From contig CM030716.1 in the NCBI GenBank assembly GCA_017979445.1, positions 9,609,974 to 9,673,973 of the forward strand: a stretch of DNA of 64,000 bases, written 5' to 3'. The notes beneath the pieces were generated by a model, which saw only the letters and a program-made list of their open reading frames with translations, was not told the DNA's origin and made no database searches. The stretch is from Akebia trifoliata. Lineage: Eukaryota; Streptophyta; Magnoliopsida; Ranunculales; Lardizabalaceae. Numbering within the stretch: position 1 is the first letter of the stretch; every line of letters begins with the position of its first letter. The position numbers were made by a program, and so were the translations under genes. This document shows positions 46,268 through 58,164 of this stretch, one piece after another.

Positions 46268-49200
46268 TATAACAATTGCCTACTTAGATTGAAAACTGAA
46301 TATGTCTCAATTTTGGGTCCCTTATAGAATAGCTAGAAACCAAATTGTTTGCAAATAGTAGGTTTGCAATTTGGGTATACTGATTTCCTAATCAAACCAG
46401 AACTGAAACCAGTAGGGCTCAACACCAATGTATCTAATCTTAGTTTCAAGGTGGCATCTTTCTCTTGAGAGAACCCATTTTACTCTTCTAAATTTTTATC
46501 CATTTTAAATGTCACTAGATACTTGACTAAAACTAAAATCAATTATCCAAATTCCAAATCTACTCATTTTAATATTGAAATCAAAACTAGCAGAAATTGA
46601 AATAACCATTTGTATTTAATAATTCTGGTTCAGGATAAATTTAACCACACCAACTATAGCTAATGCCACCCCAAGATGTGAGCTAATTCTTTGGTGATCG
46701 ATTTAGATATGAATGGGGTGGGGTGGCGTTAGCAAAAGTTTGTACGGCAATCGAATCTATCTAAATTTATACTCCATCCCAAATAAATCCCCATAGAAAC
46801 CTGTACGCATCATGGAAGACTTTTCTCAAGTATGTTGATACCTATTTAGTTTGTTAGCCTCTTTTGACATAACAGCTAAGTACCAGGTACTACCATTATT
46901 AATTTCAATGTTCCTTCTCAATTATTCCTTTGGTTCACACCTTTCATTCTCTTTTAGAAAAATGAGAGAGATACAAGTATTAGATTCTTAATAAATCGAT
47001 CATCTACATCTCCCATCATTCATGTATACATGGAATCATTGTCCTCGCTAACATGTCTATTAGTGCCAAGAAAAGAAAATCCCCCCAATAGCAGCAAAAG
47101 CTCACAGAAAGTTTGCAATTAAGAGTGAAGACAACAAGAGTAGGGTTTCTTTTTCATGTGTCGGTGGATACTATAGGGAAACCAACCCACCACTCAAATG
47201 ACCTAATCTCAATTATTCAATTTCTAGTGAAAACAAAAGTACTAAACAGTCCTTTTTAATGCAATAATAGGTAAGGATGACCTAGAATGTTTGACAAAGT
47301 TGGGATCCATTATTCTATGGTTCCATGTAGATCTTCTGCATCACAATTTTACTTCTGGTCTGATGGTAACTTTGGGTATCATTTCTTTCTCATCACAATG
47401 TAATGATCAAGTTCATACCTATGTGACTTAAATGATTCGTTTACTCCTTATATAACAGTTATCGATCGCATTTCCTTCGGGTTAAGTCCTATTGTCATCG
47501 CTTTTGTCGGGAAATTCACAACCATATGAATTTCTAGTTCGAAAATCTTGAATTTACAAACTTATTTCAGGGAATACGATTTTGAGTTCTATTGGCGAGA
47601 CCGATTATTTGGCCAAATCCCAAGTAATTTCAATATATTTCTTGGTGTTTATAAATCGAGAATCTATTCCAAGACAATTAGCCACAATTTTTCATAGGTG
47701 GTATCACTTGTAGCTATGCTCTCTTATAGCCCTCTTTTATGATTTTAATTAAGGGTGGGGTCCCTAAAACTCCAGCTTACGAATCAAAAGATAAAATAAG
47801 ATAAGATAAAAATTCTAGATCTGACAACAGTTACCATATAGGTTGGATCATCTCACATTTTAAAATAGTTAAACAACAAAACAAATTTATTTTATTCTTA
47901 ATTCCATTTGCTTGCTTAGAAAAAATATATATATTATTTTATGCTATGATCCTACTTTCTAGTGTATGTGTTTAATGAATATATTTGGGACCCACATCCT
48001 ACAGATCGTGATCGAATTTCTCACCTCAATTACAATTTCTCAAAAGAAATATAGCAAAACTCATGTGCATGATAATCTGAGAAACTGTGACTACTAACCG
48101 TACAATATTGCTGCAGTCCATAATAAAGGTAAAACTCATCAACAATTCATTGGATTATTGAGAAATATTTTGGCTGAAGTATGTTCAGTGGCAAAGCAGA
48201 TATTCTTTTGTTCCTCCAAACCTGACTCGAATTCCAACTAAAATTTGAGTAGACTTCCGCATTCTATGCGTTTGGAGCCCACCAATGCAGTGGCCGTAGG
48301 CCATATTGTAATTTTTTTTGTTTAATCCTATATATGGTTAAATATTACTAATCAAACTGATTTTTGTTACATAGATCCATCAAAAGGGAGTCAAGGTTAT
48401 CTCTTACATTCCTTTTTCTTTTTTTGTTTTATTGATAAGCTGGGATTAAAAGACCCCGCCCTGAAAACACTACTATCGACTGTAAATACAAGTTAAATCT
48501 TCCTCAATAATTCTCAAAAGTTCAAGGTGTAAGAATCACCTTCTTTGATTTGTCACGACAGGTACCAATTCAATGGATCAAGCAGATCCGAACCTTCAAT
48601 GAGAGATAGGACTTGTTCCTTCCATACCAAGTAGATTTTAGGTGTCAATTTTATGGACACCATAGATGTTCAAACTCTCCCTTCTCCAAATAACTATTAC
48701 TTGGAATATAATAAAAAACCATAGCTAAAACTTATCTGATAAACTTGGAACCCCCAAAACTCGTAGACCAACCCTTCCATGTTTGAAACATAACCTATTT
48801 CAACCAATCTCCACTTTTCAATGTCATTCTATTCACTCTATTTGGACCCACTTTATTGAGTTCCTGGGCCCGTGTTTGGGTTGCTTTGAAAACCCAAATC
48901 AAGGGCTACATCATGTTCTTCTTGTAAGATTTCCTATTGTTAAAGTGGGGTACTTAGGTGGTGGCCCTGTGAATTACACACCAACGACCAAGTTAGTCCA
49001 TAATTCGATAGATCATTAAGTTTCAAAGAAAAATATTACATACGTTTGCCTCCGTTCTTAAATTAATATTTGCTTATGTCTATTACACTTGCATTGATGT
49101 GCTCTTGAGCTGTGTATGATTAGGACATGTGCACTTTGAATGTATCTCCACCATTAGATTGTGCTTTCGCCATTCAAGGTCATGCATTATGCATGTTCAG

Positions 49201-49306
49201 TCGTGGTTTAATGGCCCTAAGTTATTAATGCTCATGTAACCATTATGACTTGGGTGACATTATACATCTTTACGTAGACTAGTTCCCATCTCCTCGAAGC
49301 TAAGAT
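46268..49306. other. Intergenic stretch without recognisable gene
   Basis: About 3 kb with no gene or mobile-element end that I can support. Short ORFs, for example 48783-49019 (+), show no known motif. Confidence 0.4.
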
Positions 49307-49607
49307 TAGGATGGCAATGGATTGGATCAGTATCGGATCGATAACAATCCAATATTGATCCAAAAAAATTTATATTATTATCCAGATCCGAACCGATCGA
49401 CAAGTTGAACCAAATCTGATCCAAGTTCATGTTTATTCAATCCAAAATCGATCCGAATGGGGTTGATTCAAATCCAATCCAAAATATTTCAAATCTGTAA
49501 TTTTCAACCTAAATCCGATCCAAAAAATAAAGGTCTAGATACATGTCCTCTATTTTCGCATCAGACAGATAGGAAAGCAGGTAAAATCCGGATCATTGTC
49601 AGCCCTA
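49307..49607. mobile_element. hAT-type MITE with 8-bp target duplication
   Basis: The ends TAGGATGGCAATGGATTGGAT and (complement of right end) TAGGGCTGACAATGATCCGGAT are inverted repeats of the TAGGGNTGGCAATG type seen in hAT elements. The flanks GCTAAGAT (49299-49306) and GCTTAGAT (49608-49615) are an 8-bp duplication with one mismatch. The 301-bp interior is built from diverged GATCCAATC/GATCCGAACC repeats. No coding capacity. Confidence 0.85.
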
Positions 49608-49615
49608 GCTTAGAT

Positions 49616-50923
49616 ATAGAGTCCTTGCAGATTTCAATTGAAGTTCCATCTAAGGCTTGATGCTTTCCAACAAATCCCATTTGATTGGTAATGTTTCCTC
49701 TAAATTTTTTTTACAGGTGATTGGTTGAATTTGCCAACCATAAGACAATTGTAACTTATCTTTTAGAGTCGCAATCCAGAATGGTGTGTCCATCTATGGT
49801 TCTGTGCACTGGCCACGACCTACGTTTTGGCACATTATTTTATCACTGGCTATTTTTCCTTTTTTGATTCAGGTTATCACCGTACTTTATTCTAACCATT
49901 ACAGTTAATAAAGATACTCCATTGAGGGAAGTTCCCCACTTTAATACCATAAAGCTTTCAAAAACACAATTTTTTGTCCTCTCTCAACCATGAGAGACTA
50001 TATAGAAGTGGTTTGTCCATATATATTGAGTTGAATACAAAGGTCATTATTTTAGGAAACCTTACAAGAGTTGGAAACTTGACAAGAAGAGAAAACTTCT
50101 AAATATAACTTGCATTCCTTCTACATAGGAATTATTGCCAAAATTGTTACTTTTGCCAAACTCAAATGTTTGAGATCATGATCTTGTATGTAATCATTCA
50201 TGATCTTTTGCCAAAATCGTGTTGGTGGAATGGGTCTGCTTCTTTGTGAAGTTCAGCTGCAACAGACAAGCACTTTTGGAGAGTCCAAGAGAATCCAAGG
50301 TACCCCGTACACACAGTATAAGAGCAGATTCCAAAGTCCAAACAGAATAATGGTGTCTCCATTGAACTGGGCCCAACAATAAGAGGATCAATAGGCAAAA
50401 ACTTTATCAGATTCTGATATCTATTTTTGCCTTTTCTCTGATGTGCAATTCATCTTATTACCTCTTCTTTTAGGTGTCTTGAACACTTCATAATTTAGTG
50501 TTTGGATCCATGGAGACTAAAGTCTATTGGATCATAATATATGGATTTTTAATTTTTATTACTACTTTTTAATTTCCAAATCATAATGGGTATTTTTTGT
50601 TTAAATAATGGATACTTTTGATGTCATTTGATCCATGAGATCTCCTATCTTGTTCTCATTTTCTGTGGCTGCTCTTCTTGTTTGTCAACCTGATTTATAT
50701 CCACTCGTTAAATTTATCGTTAACAAGGCATTTCATGTTGGGAGAGAACAATATTTTTATTTTATTTTATTTTATTTTTGACTTACCTCGCTTAGTTATG
50801 ATGCAAATTGGTCTTGCCTCCCTGTATTAAACAAATATTGTTGCCTCCCTTAATCTCTTGACTTTAACAAATTATTATTATTATAAATGATAAAGCTACT
50901 CTTCCTAAGATGCTATAATTTAA
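49616..50923. other. Intergenic stretch without recognisable gene
   Basis: I see no gene. Overlapping short ORFs on both strands at 50194-50398 are not similar to any family I know. Confidence 0.4.
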
Positions 50924-51062
50924 GTGTAATTATTTTCTAACTCAACTCTGACTGGATGTACAGTTGTGTATCCCGAGGGAAAAAACCTATTGTTCTTGCA
51001 CATGCCACGTTAGTGAGTTTTTGAGTTATTCTGTCAAATTGAGTTAGAAAATTAGCACTCAC
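50924..51062. mobile_element. Small foldback MITE with AATTTAA target duplication
   Basis: The ends GTGTAATTATTTTCTAACTC and (complement) GTGAGTGCTAATTTTCTAACTC form a TIR; AATTTAA flanks both sides (50917-50923 and 51063-51069). The interior TGTGTATCCCGAG...GTTCTTGCACATGCCAC matches the right half of the MITE at 17704-17907. Confidence 0.75.
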
Positions 51063-51184
51063 AATTTAATGGATGGATTTAAAACGAAAAACAAAAATGA
51101 AGTTCATCATTTATTGTGAGATTTTGTGAAAGTCAAAAGGTCAATGGTGGCAGCTTTAATTCTTAGAAATCCGATGACATTCAA

Positions 51185-51500
51185 ATGTATCATTTTACAA
51201 GGGAGGCGTAGGTGAAAGAAATTAGGGCTTAAACAGGTTGGGTTTGGGTCGGATATTAGTATATCCATATCTGAATCCAATTTGGATCCTACTAGCTAAA
51301 ATCATATCCAAATAATTTTGATTTTCATAAACCTATATCCAGATGTATCATTTTATGAGGGAGGCGAAAGTTAAAGGAATTAGGGCTTAAATGGGTTGGG
51401 TTTGGTATGGATATGAGTATATCCATATCTGAATTCGGCTCGAATTCTACTAGCTAAAATCATATTCAAACCATTTTAATTTCCGTAAACCTATATCCAA
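51185..51500 (+). repeat. 158-bp tandem duplication
   Basis: Units 51185-51342 and 51343-51500 both run from ATGTATCATTTTA to AAACCTATATCCA, with GGGCTTAAA(C/T)NGGTTGGGTTTGG and TATCCATATCTGAAT inside. They differ by scattered substitutions. The GGATCC/ATCCAAA composition resembles the hAT-like interiors at 49.3 kb and 40.8 kb. Confidence 0.88.
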
Positions 51501-52748
51501 ACCCAATTTGGAATCATTGAAGGTTATTTTAAGGAAAATTGCTAAAGATAGTCAAAAGATGACTTGAATTCAAGACATCTTCATTTTTGGAGGGAGGCCT
51601 TGGCCACTATACCCATTACAACTTCGTCAAAGAAAAATACTATAAAAAATAAAAATATATATAACTTACAAATTAAAGTAACATATCATTCAGCGGATAT
51701 AATGATGGATTTGTATTCGACCCAGATTTGACTCAAGTTAAGGGACATCAACCATTATCTGACCCATTTTTTAATTTTAATATACTTCAAGGAAACAAAC
51801 CTGCTAAAGTCGGATTCGAATCACTCAAATTTTGGATAAAATTCTACCTATTTTAAGCCTGAATTCTCATAATTAAATATAGATTGGATCATTCATTGAT
51901 TTAATTAGAGCATATTTGAAAGGATTTTTATCTCATAGAAAAATCAATTAAGGATTTCACAAAATACTAGATGACCAATAACCCAAACCTTACAAAAGAA
52001 ATTTGGTAATTTGGGGACGCCCTCAATACACATATGGTTGGTGGGATTGGTTGATCTAGGAGTCTGAGAAACCCCAGATTGAATTTCTATGAGCAAACAG
52101 TTTTTCCACATTTCATGTCAAGCAAACAATTTTTCCATGTTTGATGCTTTAATCAATTTGATCTCATTTCCAATCCAAGGCGTTGATAGCCATTGTATGA
52201 TGGAGATACTAATGAATCCTTCACATTAATTAGACAAGGGAAGGGGCACCTACTATTCATATGTTGTTAGGGAAAAAACTCCTTAAAATCATGGGCCGGA
52301 AGAATATTTTGTTACTTGATAATACAATTTTTGAAAATTAAAAATATCATTTTATTTATTATAGATAGATTATTTGTAATGAAATAACAAATCTATCCGT
52401 AGGAACTTTTATAATTTAAAAAATATTAACTAATGTAGATTTGCATCAAAATACTCATCATCACAGTAAGATGTAGATGTAATAATTTAGCCACACAAAA
52501 AAATTAAAGGAGATATGATAAATTAACTTAAGGGCATGTTTGATTGTAGAGAACATATTTACCTCACAAATGATTTGTCAAACAAATCATTTTTCCACAG
52601 TTTGAGTACATCATGAAAAATCACGAGGAAAATCTGTTTTTACTTTTTCATTTAAATTGGGTCATATTGATTTTTTTTTTTTAGGTTAATATTTTATTTA
52701 TTTATTTATTATTATTATTTTTTTTTTTTTTGAGTAAGTCTAGCGTTC
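51501..52748. other. Intergenic stretch without recognisable gene
   Basis: AT-rich sequence with poly-T runs near 52670-52730; I see no gene. Confidence 0.4.
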
Positions 52749-53075
52749 CTAACTAAGTAAGATTTCAAATCTTACCGAGGGTTGTTGAACTCACCTTGTG
52801 GTGTCCAAAAACATGATCCAATGCAACAGGGATGTAAAGGGTAAATTTCTATAAACTTTAAAAAAAAAACAAAAACATAAAAAAGGTTATTTTTCAATGT
52901 TTAATTTCAATTTTAAATTTGGGAGTTCGGAGGGGTTTAATAGCCATCCATTTTCAAAACTTTCTTTTTTGGATCCGAATTTTTTCATAAAATCTATGGT
53001 ATTGGATTGTCAATTTGGTAATCCATTTGAACTCAATGACCCTTTAGCAAGATTTGAAATCTTAGTAAAAGTAAG
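52749..53075. mobile_element. Putative inverted-repeat element with palindromic ends
   Basis: The left end ACTAAGTAAGATTTCAAATCTTACCGAGGG and the complement of the right end ACTAAGATTTCAAATCTTGCTAAAGGG are similar inverted repeats, each containing its own palindrome AAGATTT-CA-AAATCTT. The interior at 52815-52975 resembles the interior of the MULE-type MITE at 18251-18796. A target duplication was not identified. Confidence 0.5.
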
Positions 53076-53280
53076 TGTTTTTTTATTTTATTTTTAAATA
53101 AAATTAGAAGATGATATGTTGATGCAGCGTCAATTCGGAGAGGTGCAAATCAATCTGTGGCAATGCACACAAGGACAACACCAAGAAGAATTAACACACC
53201 AAAACAGAAATAATAGATTAATACTATAGGCTGCTATCGACTTCAAAAAATATTCTTAGTGATTATTGAGAAAAAAAAAT

Positions 53281-53575
53281 GAGATATTCATGAAAAAATG
53301 ATCAACTTTTGAGGAATTTACGATTCTAACTCATTGTACATTTTAATTACCAAAATGTGAACAATAATGAATTCGGAGGTTTCTGAAGTAACTATTTCGC
53401 AAGTTTAAAGTGACAAAAAGTGAAATTGTCACTTTAAACCTACAAAATAGTCATTTCATTCTGAATTTTTTTTTTAACGAAAACATGATTGTTCACATTT
53501 TGATTATTAAAATGAATAGGGAGTCAAAATCCTAAATAACTCATTTTCAACTCACGAAATAGTAATTCACCCAAC
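53281..53575. repeat. Long foldback repeat
   Basis: Arms of roughly 130 bp pair around AAAAGTGAAAT at 53416-53426: CATTTTAATTACCAAAATGTGAACA against TGTTCACATTTTGATTATTAAAATG, and AAGTTTAAAGTGACA against TGTCACTTTAAACC. A poly-T run interrupts the right arm. It could be a MITE or a hairpin RNA source; no target duplication was resolved. Confidence 0.75.
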
Positions 53576-54697
53576 AAATATAGTAAGAAAATCAATACAA
53601 AATTCCAAGAAACTTGGGTTTTATCTTCCATCTCAACTATAGTTTAACTAAAACTTTCTTTGAGGTTAGAAAAAGTTCATAAATACCAAATCAACCAAGA
53701 CATTTTTCCAATAACAACAAATCGATATCCAATAGACTTGGAAAATTTTCCCAATATAATTTTGGAAAAAATACTAATTAGGATGATTTAACAAACATAA
53801 TTCGTGTTAAAATATTGGCCCTGAATGCATCCAAGTAAGCATCGTAATTCATCTTGGAAATTTCTTGCATGGGCTCAAATCCCCAACATAAAGTTTGGTG
53901 CCTTGGAATGCAATCCAGATCCGGACGCCTTAACACACCCAAAATCCTAGACACACTATTTGATTGGGTACCAGTCAACATCACCTGCCCATCTGACACG
54001 TTAACACGTATGCGTATCATTGCTTAACTTTGAAAAATCATGACGAGACCAATGAGAGTAGAAACAAAAACATCACTAAAGCTCTAGTGTTTGAAGATTA
54101 ATTAGTTTTATAGACTATTAGTGTTAGTGCTAGTGGTTGTAATTATATTTAAAAATAATCTTTGAAATCATCTACAATCCGATTCATGGTTAACCTTCGA
54201 CTCATAGAGTAAAAAAACAAATGAAGGAGTTAGTGAGTTATGTTGTGAGTTGTGGCTCAATTTGCATGTAAATGTCCTAGTACCTCTCTCTTTTTCTTTT
54301 TTTCTTTTTCAATAACCCTTTTGTGTAATATAATCTACCTAACCAAAAAACACAAGACCTGAGTCAGTACTCGAGCCCAGTCGACAACTGAGTTTAACCC
54401 ATGGTGGTAATTATGCTAATGAAAATAATAATAATTACATATTAATGATGGATACTAGGATTTGAAATCAAAATCATATTCTTGAACATAGTAATGGTAA
54501 TTATTAAAAAAGAGAAAATAGTGAAAAGAGGAAGAAAAAGTAGAACAGAGCATCTTCATAGGACCCATGGCACGTCTAATCAGTAGTCCCACAATGTGAT
54601 CTTCATCTTTCTCAATTGCAATTCTATTCCTTCATCTTCATCGCCCATTTCTTGCCTACTCTGGCAAAGCAAACACACAAAATTCAACGTTGTGGCG
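53576..54697. other. Upstream region of the ALOG gene
   Basis: This should hold the promoter and 5' UTR. A pyrimidine-rich CTCTCTTTTTCTTTTTTTC tract lies at about 54284-54310, and a TTCATCTTTCTC-rich tract just before the gene at 54600-54640 looks like a plant 5' leader. I cannot point to a firm TATA box. An ORF at 53778-54020 (-) has no family I recognise. Confidence 0.45.
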
Positions 54698-55222
54698 ATG
54701 TCGAGCCACAAAGGGAAAGACCCGGCAGAAGGATCATCAAGATCAGCCGGTGTTCAACCTCAATCGGCCCCACTGAGTCGATATGAGTCACAAAAAAGGA
54801 GAGACTGGAATACCTTTGGTCAGTACTTGAAGAACCAAAGGCCTCCAGTCCCACTATCACAGTGCAATTACGGTCATGTACTTGAATTCCTCCGATACCT
54901 TGATCAATTCGGAAAGACAAAGGTTCACTTACAAGGGTGTATCTTCTTTGGTCAGCCAGAACCACCTGCACCATGTACATGCCCACTTAGGCAAGCTTGG
55001 GGTAGCCTAGATGCGCTCATCGGTCGCCTCCGAGCCGCTTATGAAGAGAACGGCGGCTCTCCACAAACAAACCCTTTCGGCAGTGGTACTATTCGTGTTT
55101 ATTTGCGTGAAGTGAGAGAGTCTCAAGCTAAGGCAAGGGGGATCCCATATAAGAAGAAAAAGAAGAAGAGAACCCAAATCAAGGCCGAGGAAGAATCAAA
55201 GCCTGCGATTCAGTCGTCTTGA
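54698..55222 (+). CDS. ALOG / LSH-type transcription factor, single exon, 174 aa
   Basis: The protein belongs to the plant ALOG family (Arabidopsis LSH1 and rice G1), nuclear DNA-binding regulators of organ boundaries, meristems and flowers. After a low-complexity N-terminus, the ALOG domain covers about residues 27-150: [20 protein letters not shown], a zinc-ribbon insert with H77, C81, C93 and C95, [19 protein letters not shown], and [21 protein letters not shown] nuclear localisation signal KKKKKKR follows at 152-158. The domain descends from tyrosine recombinases of DIRS-like elements, but the catalytic residues are not kept. Length and the lack of introns fit the LSH10/LSH7-like members. 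I chose the ATG at 54698 because family similarity begins there; an in-frame ATG at 54596 adds 34 residues that look like 5' UTR. The frame is intact, the only such host gene in the window. Exact orthology cannot be told. Confidence 0.96.
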   Translation: MSSHKGKDPAEGSSRSAGVQPQSAPLSRYESQKRRDWNTFGQYLKNQRPPVPLSQCNYGHVLEFLRYLDQFGKTKVHLQGCIFFGQPEPPAPCTCPLRQAWGSLDALIGRLRAAYEENGGSPQTNPFGSGTIRVYLREVRESQAKARGIPYKKKKKKRTQIKAEEESKPAIQSS

Positions 55223-55936
55223 GTCCTTTGGTTTCATGATGAAAATGGTAATTTTGTTACTGAATTATGTTGATTTATAGCTCTACTTCATAAGATCACA
55301 AGATATAAAATGATGAAATATAACTGAAAATGGATTATTGGATCCAATATTATATATCTTTTAATAAACAGATGATATTATCTGTTTATTAACAGGTAAA
55401 TTATACTTTGCTTGCTTAGTGAAAAAAAGAGATTATCTGTTAATAAAAACCTGAAGAATTATAAGTTTAGGATACTGATTAAAGAGCTGTCGATTAATTA
55501 TGATGTAGTACTATATGAGTATCACAATTATTAACTCATTATGTTCATAGTAAGCCCTAAATCCAATCTGCTCGATCGGGGAAGCAAATTAAAATTGAAC
55601 TAATGAGGTATGCCGATCAAACAATTGTTACTTAGGTAGAAATATAAATTGCTTGAAAACAAATATTCTAATACTGAACTAGGGGGAGGGGGGTCTCATT
55701 TGATTGGTAATAAACCCTGGTCTGACAATCCCAAACCCTAATTTGGAAAAAATGATTTAAGATTGCGAGTAACGAATCAGAAACGACTGACAGTACTAAC
55801 TAACCCAACATCTCTTATTTTCCAACATATTTGAAGAAATTATGATAATAGTAAGAAACAGTCATTGTTTTATGAATCAGAGACAAGCTATACTAGTAAC
55901 TGTAATATCTTTCACTCTCAGATACATTAGAAAAAT

Positions 55937-55984
<48 letters not shown>

Positions 55985-56578
55985 TATCATGCAGAATACT
56001 GTTACGTGGATCCCTAATTTTATCTCTCTTTTTGCATGTCTACTTTTCCCTAATTTTGGCTCCTTTTGTGATTCTGCACGATTTTGTGCTTCCCATGTGT
56101 GGTATGTGAGACGTTTTAATTTGTTTTATACAAGCCTGTGGCATGTGAGACCTATTATATAGTTTTTTGCTCAAGATGCTACATTGCATTATGATATAGA
56201 TTATATTTATACCATGAACATGACAGTTTTTTTACAATTTAGATAGCTTTTCTAGTTATTACAACAAAGTAATTTTTATCATAAACAAACAAAATTACCA
56301 TCGTAGCTAGTTTCAAAAGAAAATCATCATTCTTTATGTTACACCAAAGCCTTATTTAATTGTTTTTAAAACTTATTTAATTGACCACCATTTTGAGCAA
56401 TTAATCTTTTAAACAAAATCATTGGTGCAGGTTATCTTTCTCACTAATTACTCCTTTTTAGATTGCTTGAGCAAGATCACGTATATGATTGAGAAAGCTG
56501 TTGAGTTTTATAATATGTTGCATCCTTATAAGGACTGTGTGTTGCGTCATATAAATATATAGGGAAGCCTTCGGAGGA
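55223..56578. other. 3' flank of the ALOG gene and intergenic DNA
   Basis: I see no further gene. A (CT)n microsatellite lies at 55941-55981. ATTATCTGTTTATTAACAGG and a similar string occur at 55379 and 55431 as a short repeat pair. Confidence 0.5.
55941..55981 (+). repeat. (CT)n microsatellite
   Basis: About twenty uninterrupted CT units, 720 bp after the ALOG stop codon. Confidence 0.95.
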
Positions 56579-56866
56579 CCTAAAGAGAGCCAAACAATTT
56601 TCAAACTATGGGTTAAAGGTTTCGGAATGGGATAATTTTTTTTTGCAAGGATCACAAAAAATCAGCCCATTCCGAAACTTCTAACCAAATTTACAAGTTG
56701 AACAAATATGGACTGCCAATTATTTATAAACGACTTTTGATGGTCCACGATTCTTCAATTTGTAAAGTGGGTTTAGAAGTTTCGGAATGGACTGATTTTT
56801 TGTGAGGATGATCTTTACACCTAAACTTCTAATCCATATTTTGGAAAATGTTTGGCTCTCTTTAGG
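56579..56866. mobile_element. Foldback element, 288 bp, with palindromes inside each arm
   Basis: The left end CCTAAAGAGAGCCAAACA and its complement at the right end open inverted arms that continue through CACAAAAAATCAG(C/T)CCATTCCGAAACTTCTAA for at least 115 bp. The inner parts (TTTACAAGTTGAA against TTCAATTTGTAAA) also pair, so the element is one near-complete hairpin. In the left arm GTTTCGGAATGGG and CCCATTCCGAAAC pair with each other as well. No target duplication is clear and no protein is encoded. Confidence 0.8.
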
Positions 56867-58160
56867 GCATCTGAACGCTTTTGCATTTCCTTGCCACTGT
56901 ACCTGAAGCTTTGTGGCTTGTACCCAAGAATACACATTAATTATTAAACTTGATATTTATATACTTTTTCTCCATAACTGTTTCCCTAAACTGTTGTTGT
57001 GCTTGTACTTTACATCTTGATTTTGTTACTAATAAAGTATCGAATAGGATGCATTGTGATACATATAGTTTTCTCATGAAGATTATGATATAGATTAGAG
57101 TAGCTAGAATTAGAGGTTCTTCTTTGATTAGGATTTCTTTGTAGGGTTTTATTAATCTATATACAATAATCAAATAATCAATTCCTCAGCAAAGTACCTA
57201 GCCATGCTGGCTCTAATCTTGATACAACGCCGACCATGGTCCTAGCTCCTATTCCCATGGCTTCCTCTAGTCATATTCCATTGTCTTCTTATTTCTCTAT
57301 TAGCTTTTCTTTTTTTTTCTTTTCTCAATAAAATCATCCTTCCCACTATGTCCTTTCAACCTTCCTTAAAGCTCTAAATATATTCAATCCCATGATCTCC
57401 ACTTTTTTCTCATTTATAATATCCTCCGAGAGATAATAAACCTATGTATCAAATCGAATGATCTTGGAAGAGATCATACCTAAGATTGTGCATGCACCAC
57501 CGACTAAGACGCAATCCAAGATAAACAGAATACAATAATGATGTACTTCACTGACGTATGGTGATACCTCAGCACGACATATAAACATGTTCCAATAGAG
57601 CTCAAATCATTCAATCAATGAGATTAAGGATTGACTGTAGATGTAAGCAATCATATATCTATTATTCAAAGGAACATATGATCGTGGAAGGGTGCATAGG
57701 GTATTAAAGACATTGCAAGTAACAAAGTATATATTGATATACCATATCATTTTCTCATGAAGATCAATTTCTTTTTGCTCTTTATAATATAGAAGTAAAT
57801 ATGCAACTTCTCCACATAAGGGAGTCTGAAATCTTGCAACTCGATTATCAAACATGCCTGGAGGGAAGCAAATTTTAATTTGTGGCAGATCAATTAGCAG
57901 ATCATGGTATTTTGAGCAAACAATTCACTATATTTTCTAGCTTCAATGATCTTCCCCCCTTTATTAAAAGAGCTTTCAAGGGGGTTCTTTTTTCTTTGCC
58001 TACTATTAGGCTTGTAACTTAAGGGCTAAGGCCTCAATTTTTCCATATTAATTTAGTTCTTGCTTGCTTAGGAAAAACAGAAAATCAAAACTTCCCCACA
58101 CAATGAAATCCTGGAAGATCCTAGTGCAGTGGGAGTAGGAATTCTTGAACATGGGAATGG
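56867..58160. other. Intergenic stretch, one unrecognised ORF
   Basis: I cannot support a gene. An 82-codon ORF at 57607-57855 (-) reads MFDNRVARFQTPLCGEV and later TLCTLPRSYVPLNNRY; it looks more protein-like than its neighbours but I cannot assign it. Confidence 0.35.
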
Positions 58161-58164
58161 TAAA

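Noticed and set aside
53778..54020. 80-codon ORF on the minus strand upstream of the ALOG gene
   Set aside because: No family recognised, and no partner exon or promoter evidence; left unannotated.
55842..56162. ORF across the CT microsatellite
   Set aside because: Its length comes from the (CT)n run encoding Ser-Leu repeats; it is not a gene.
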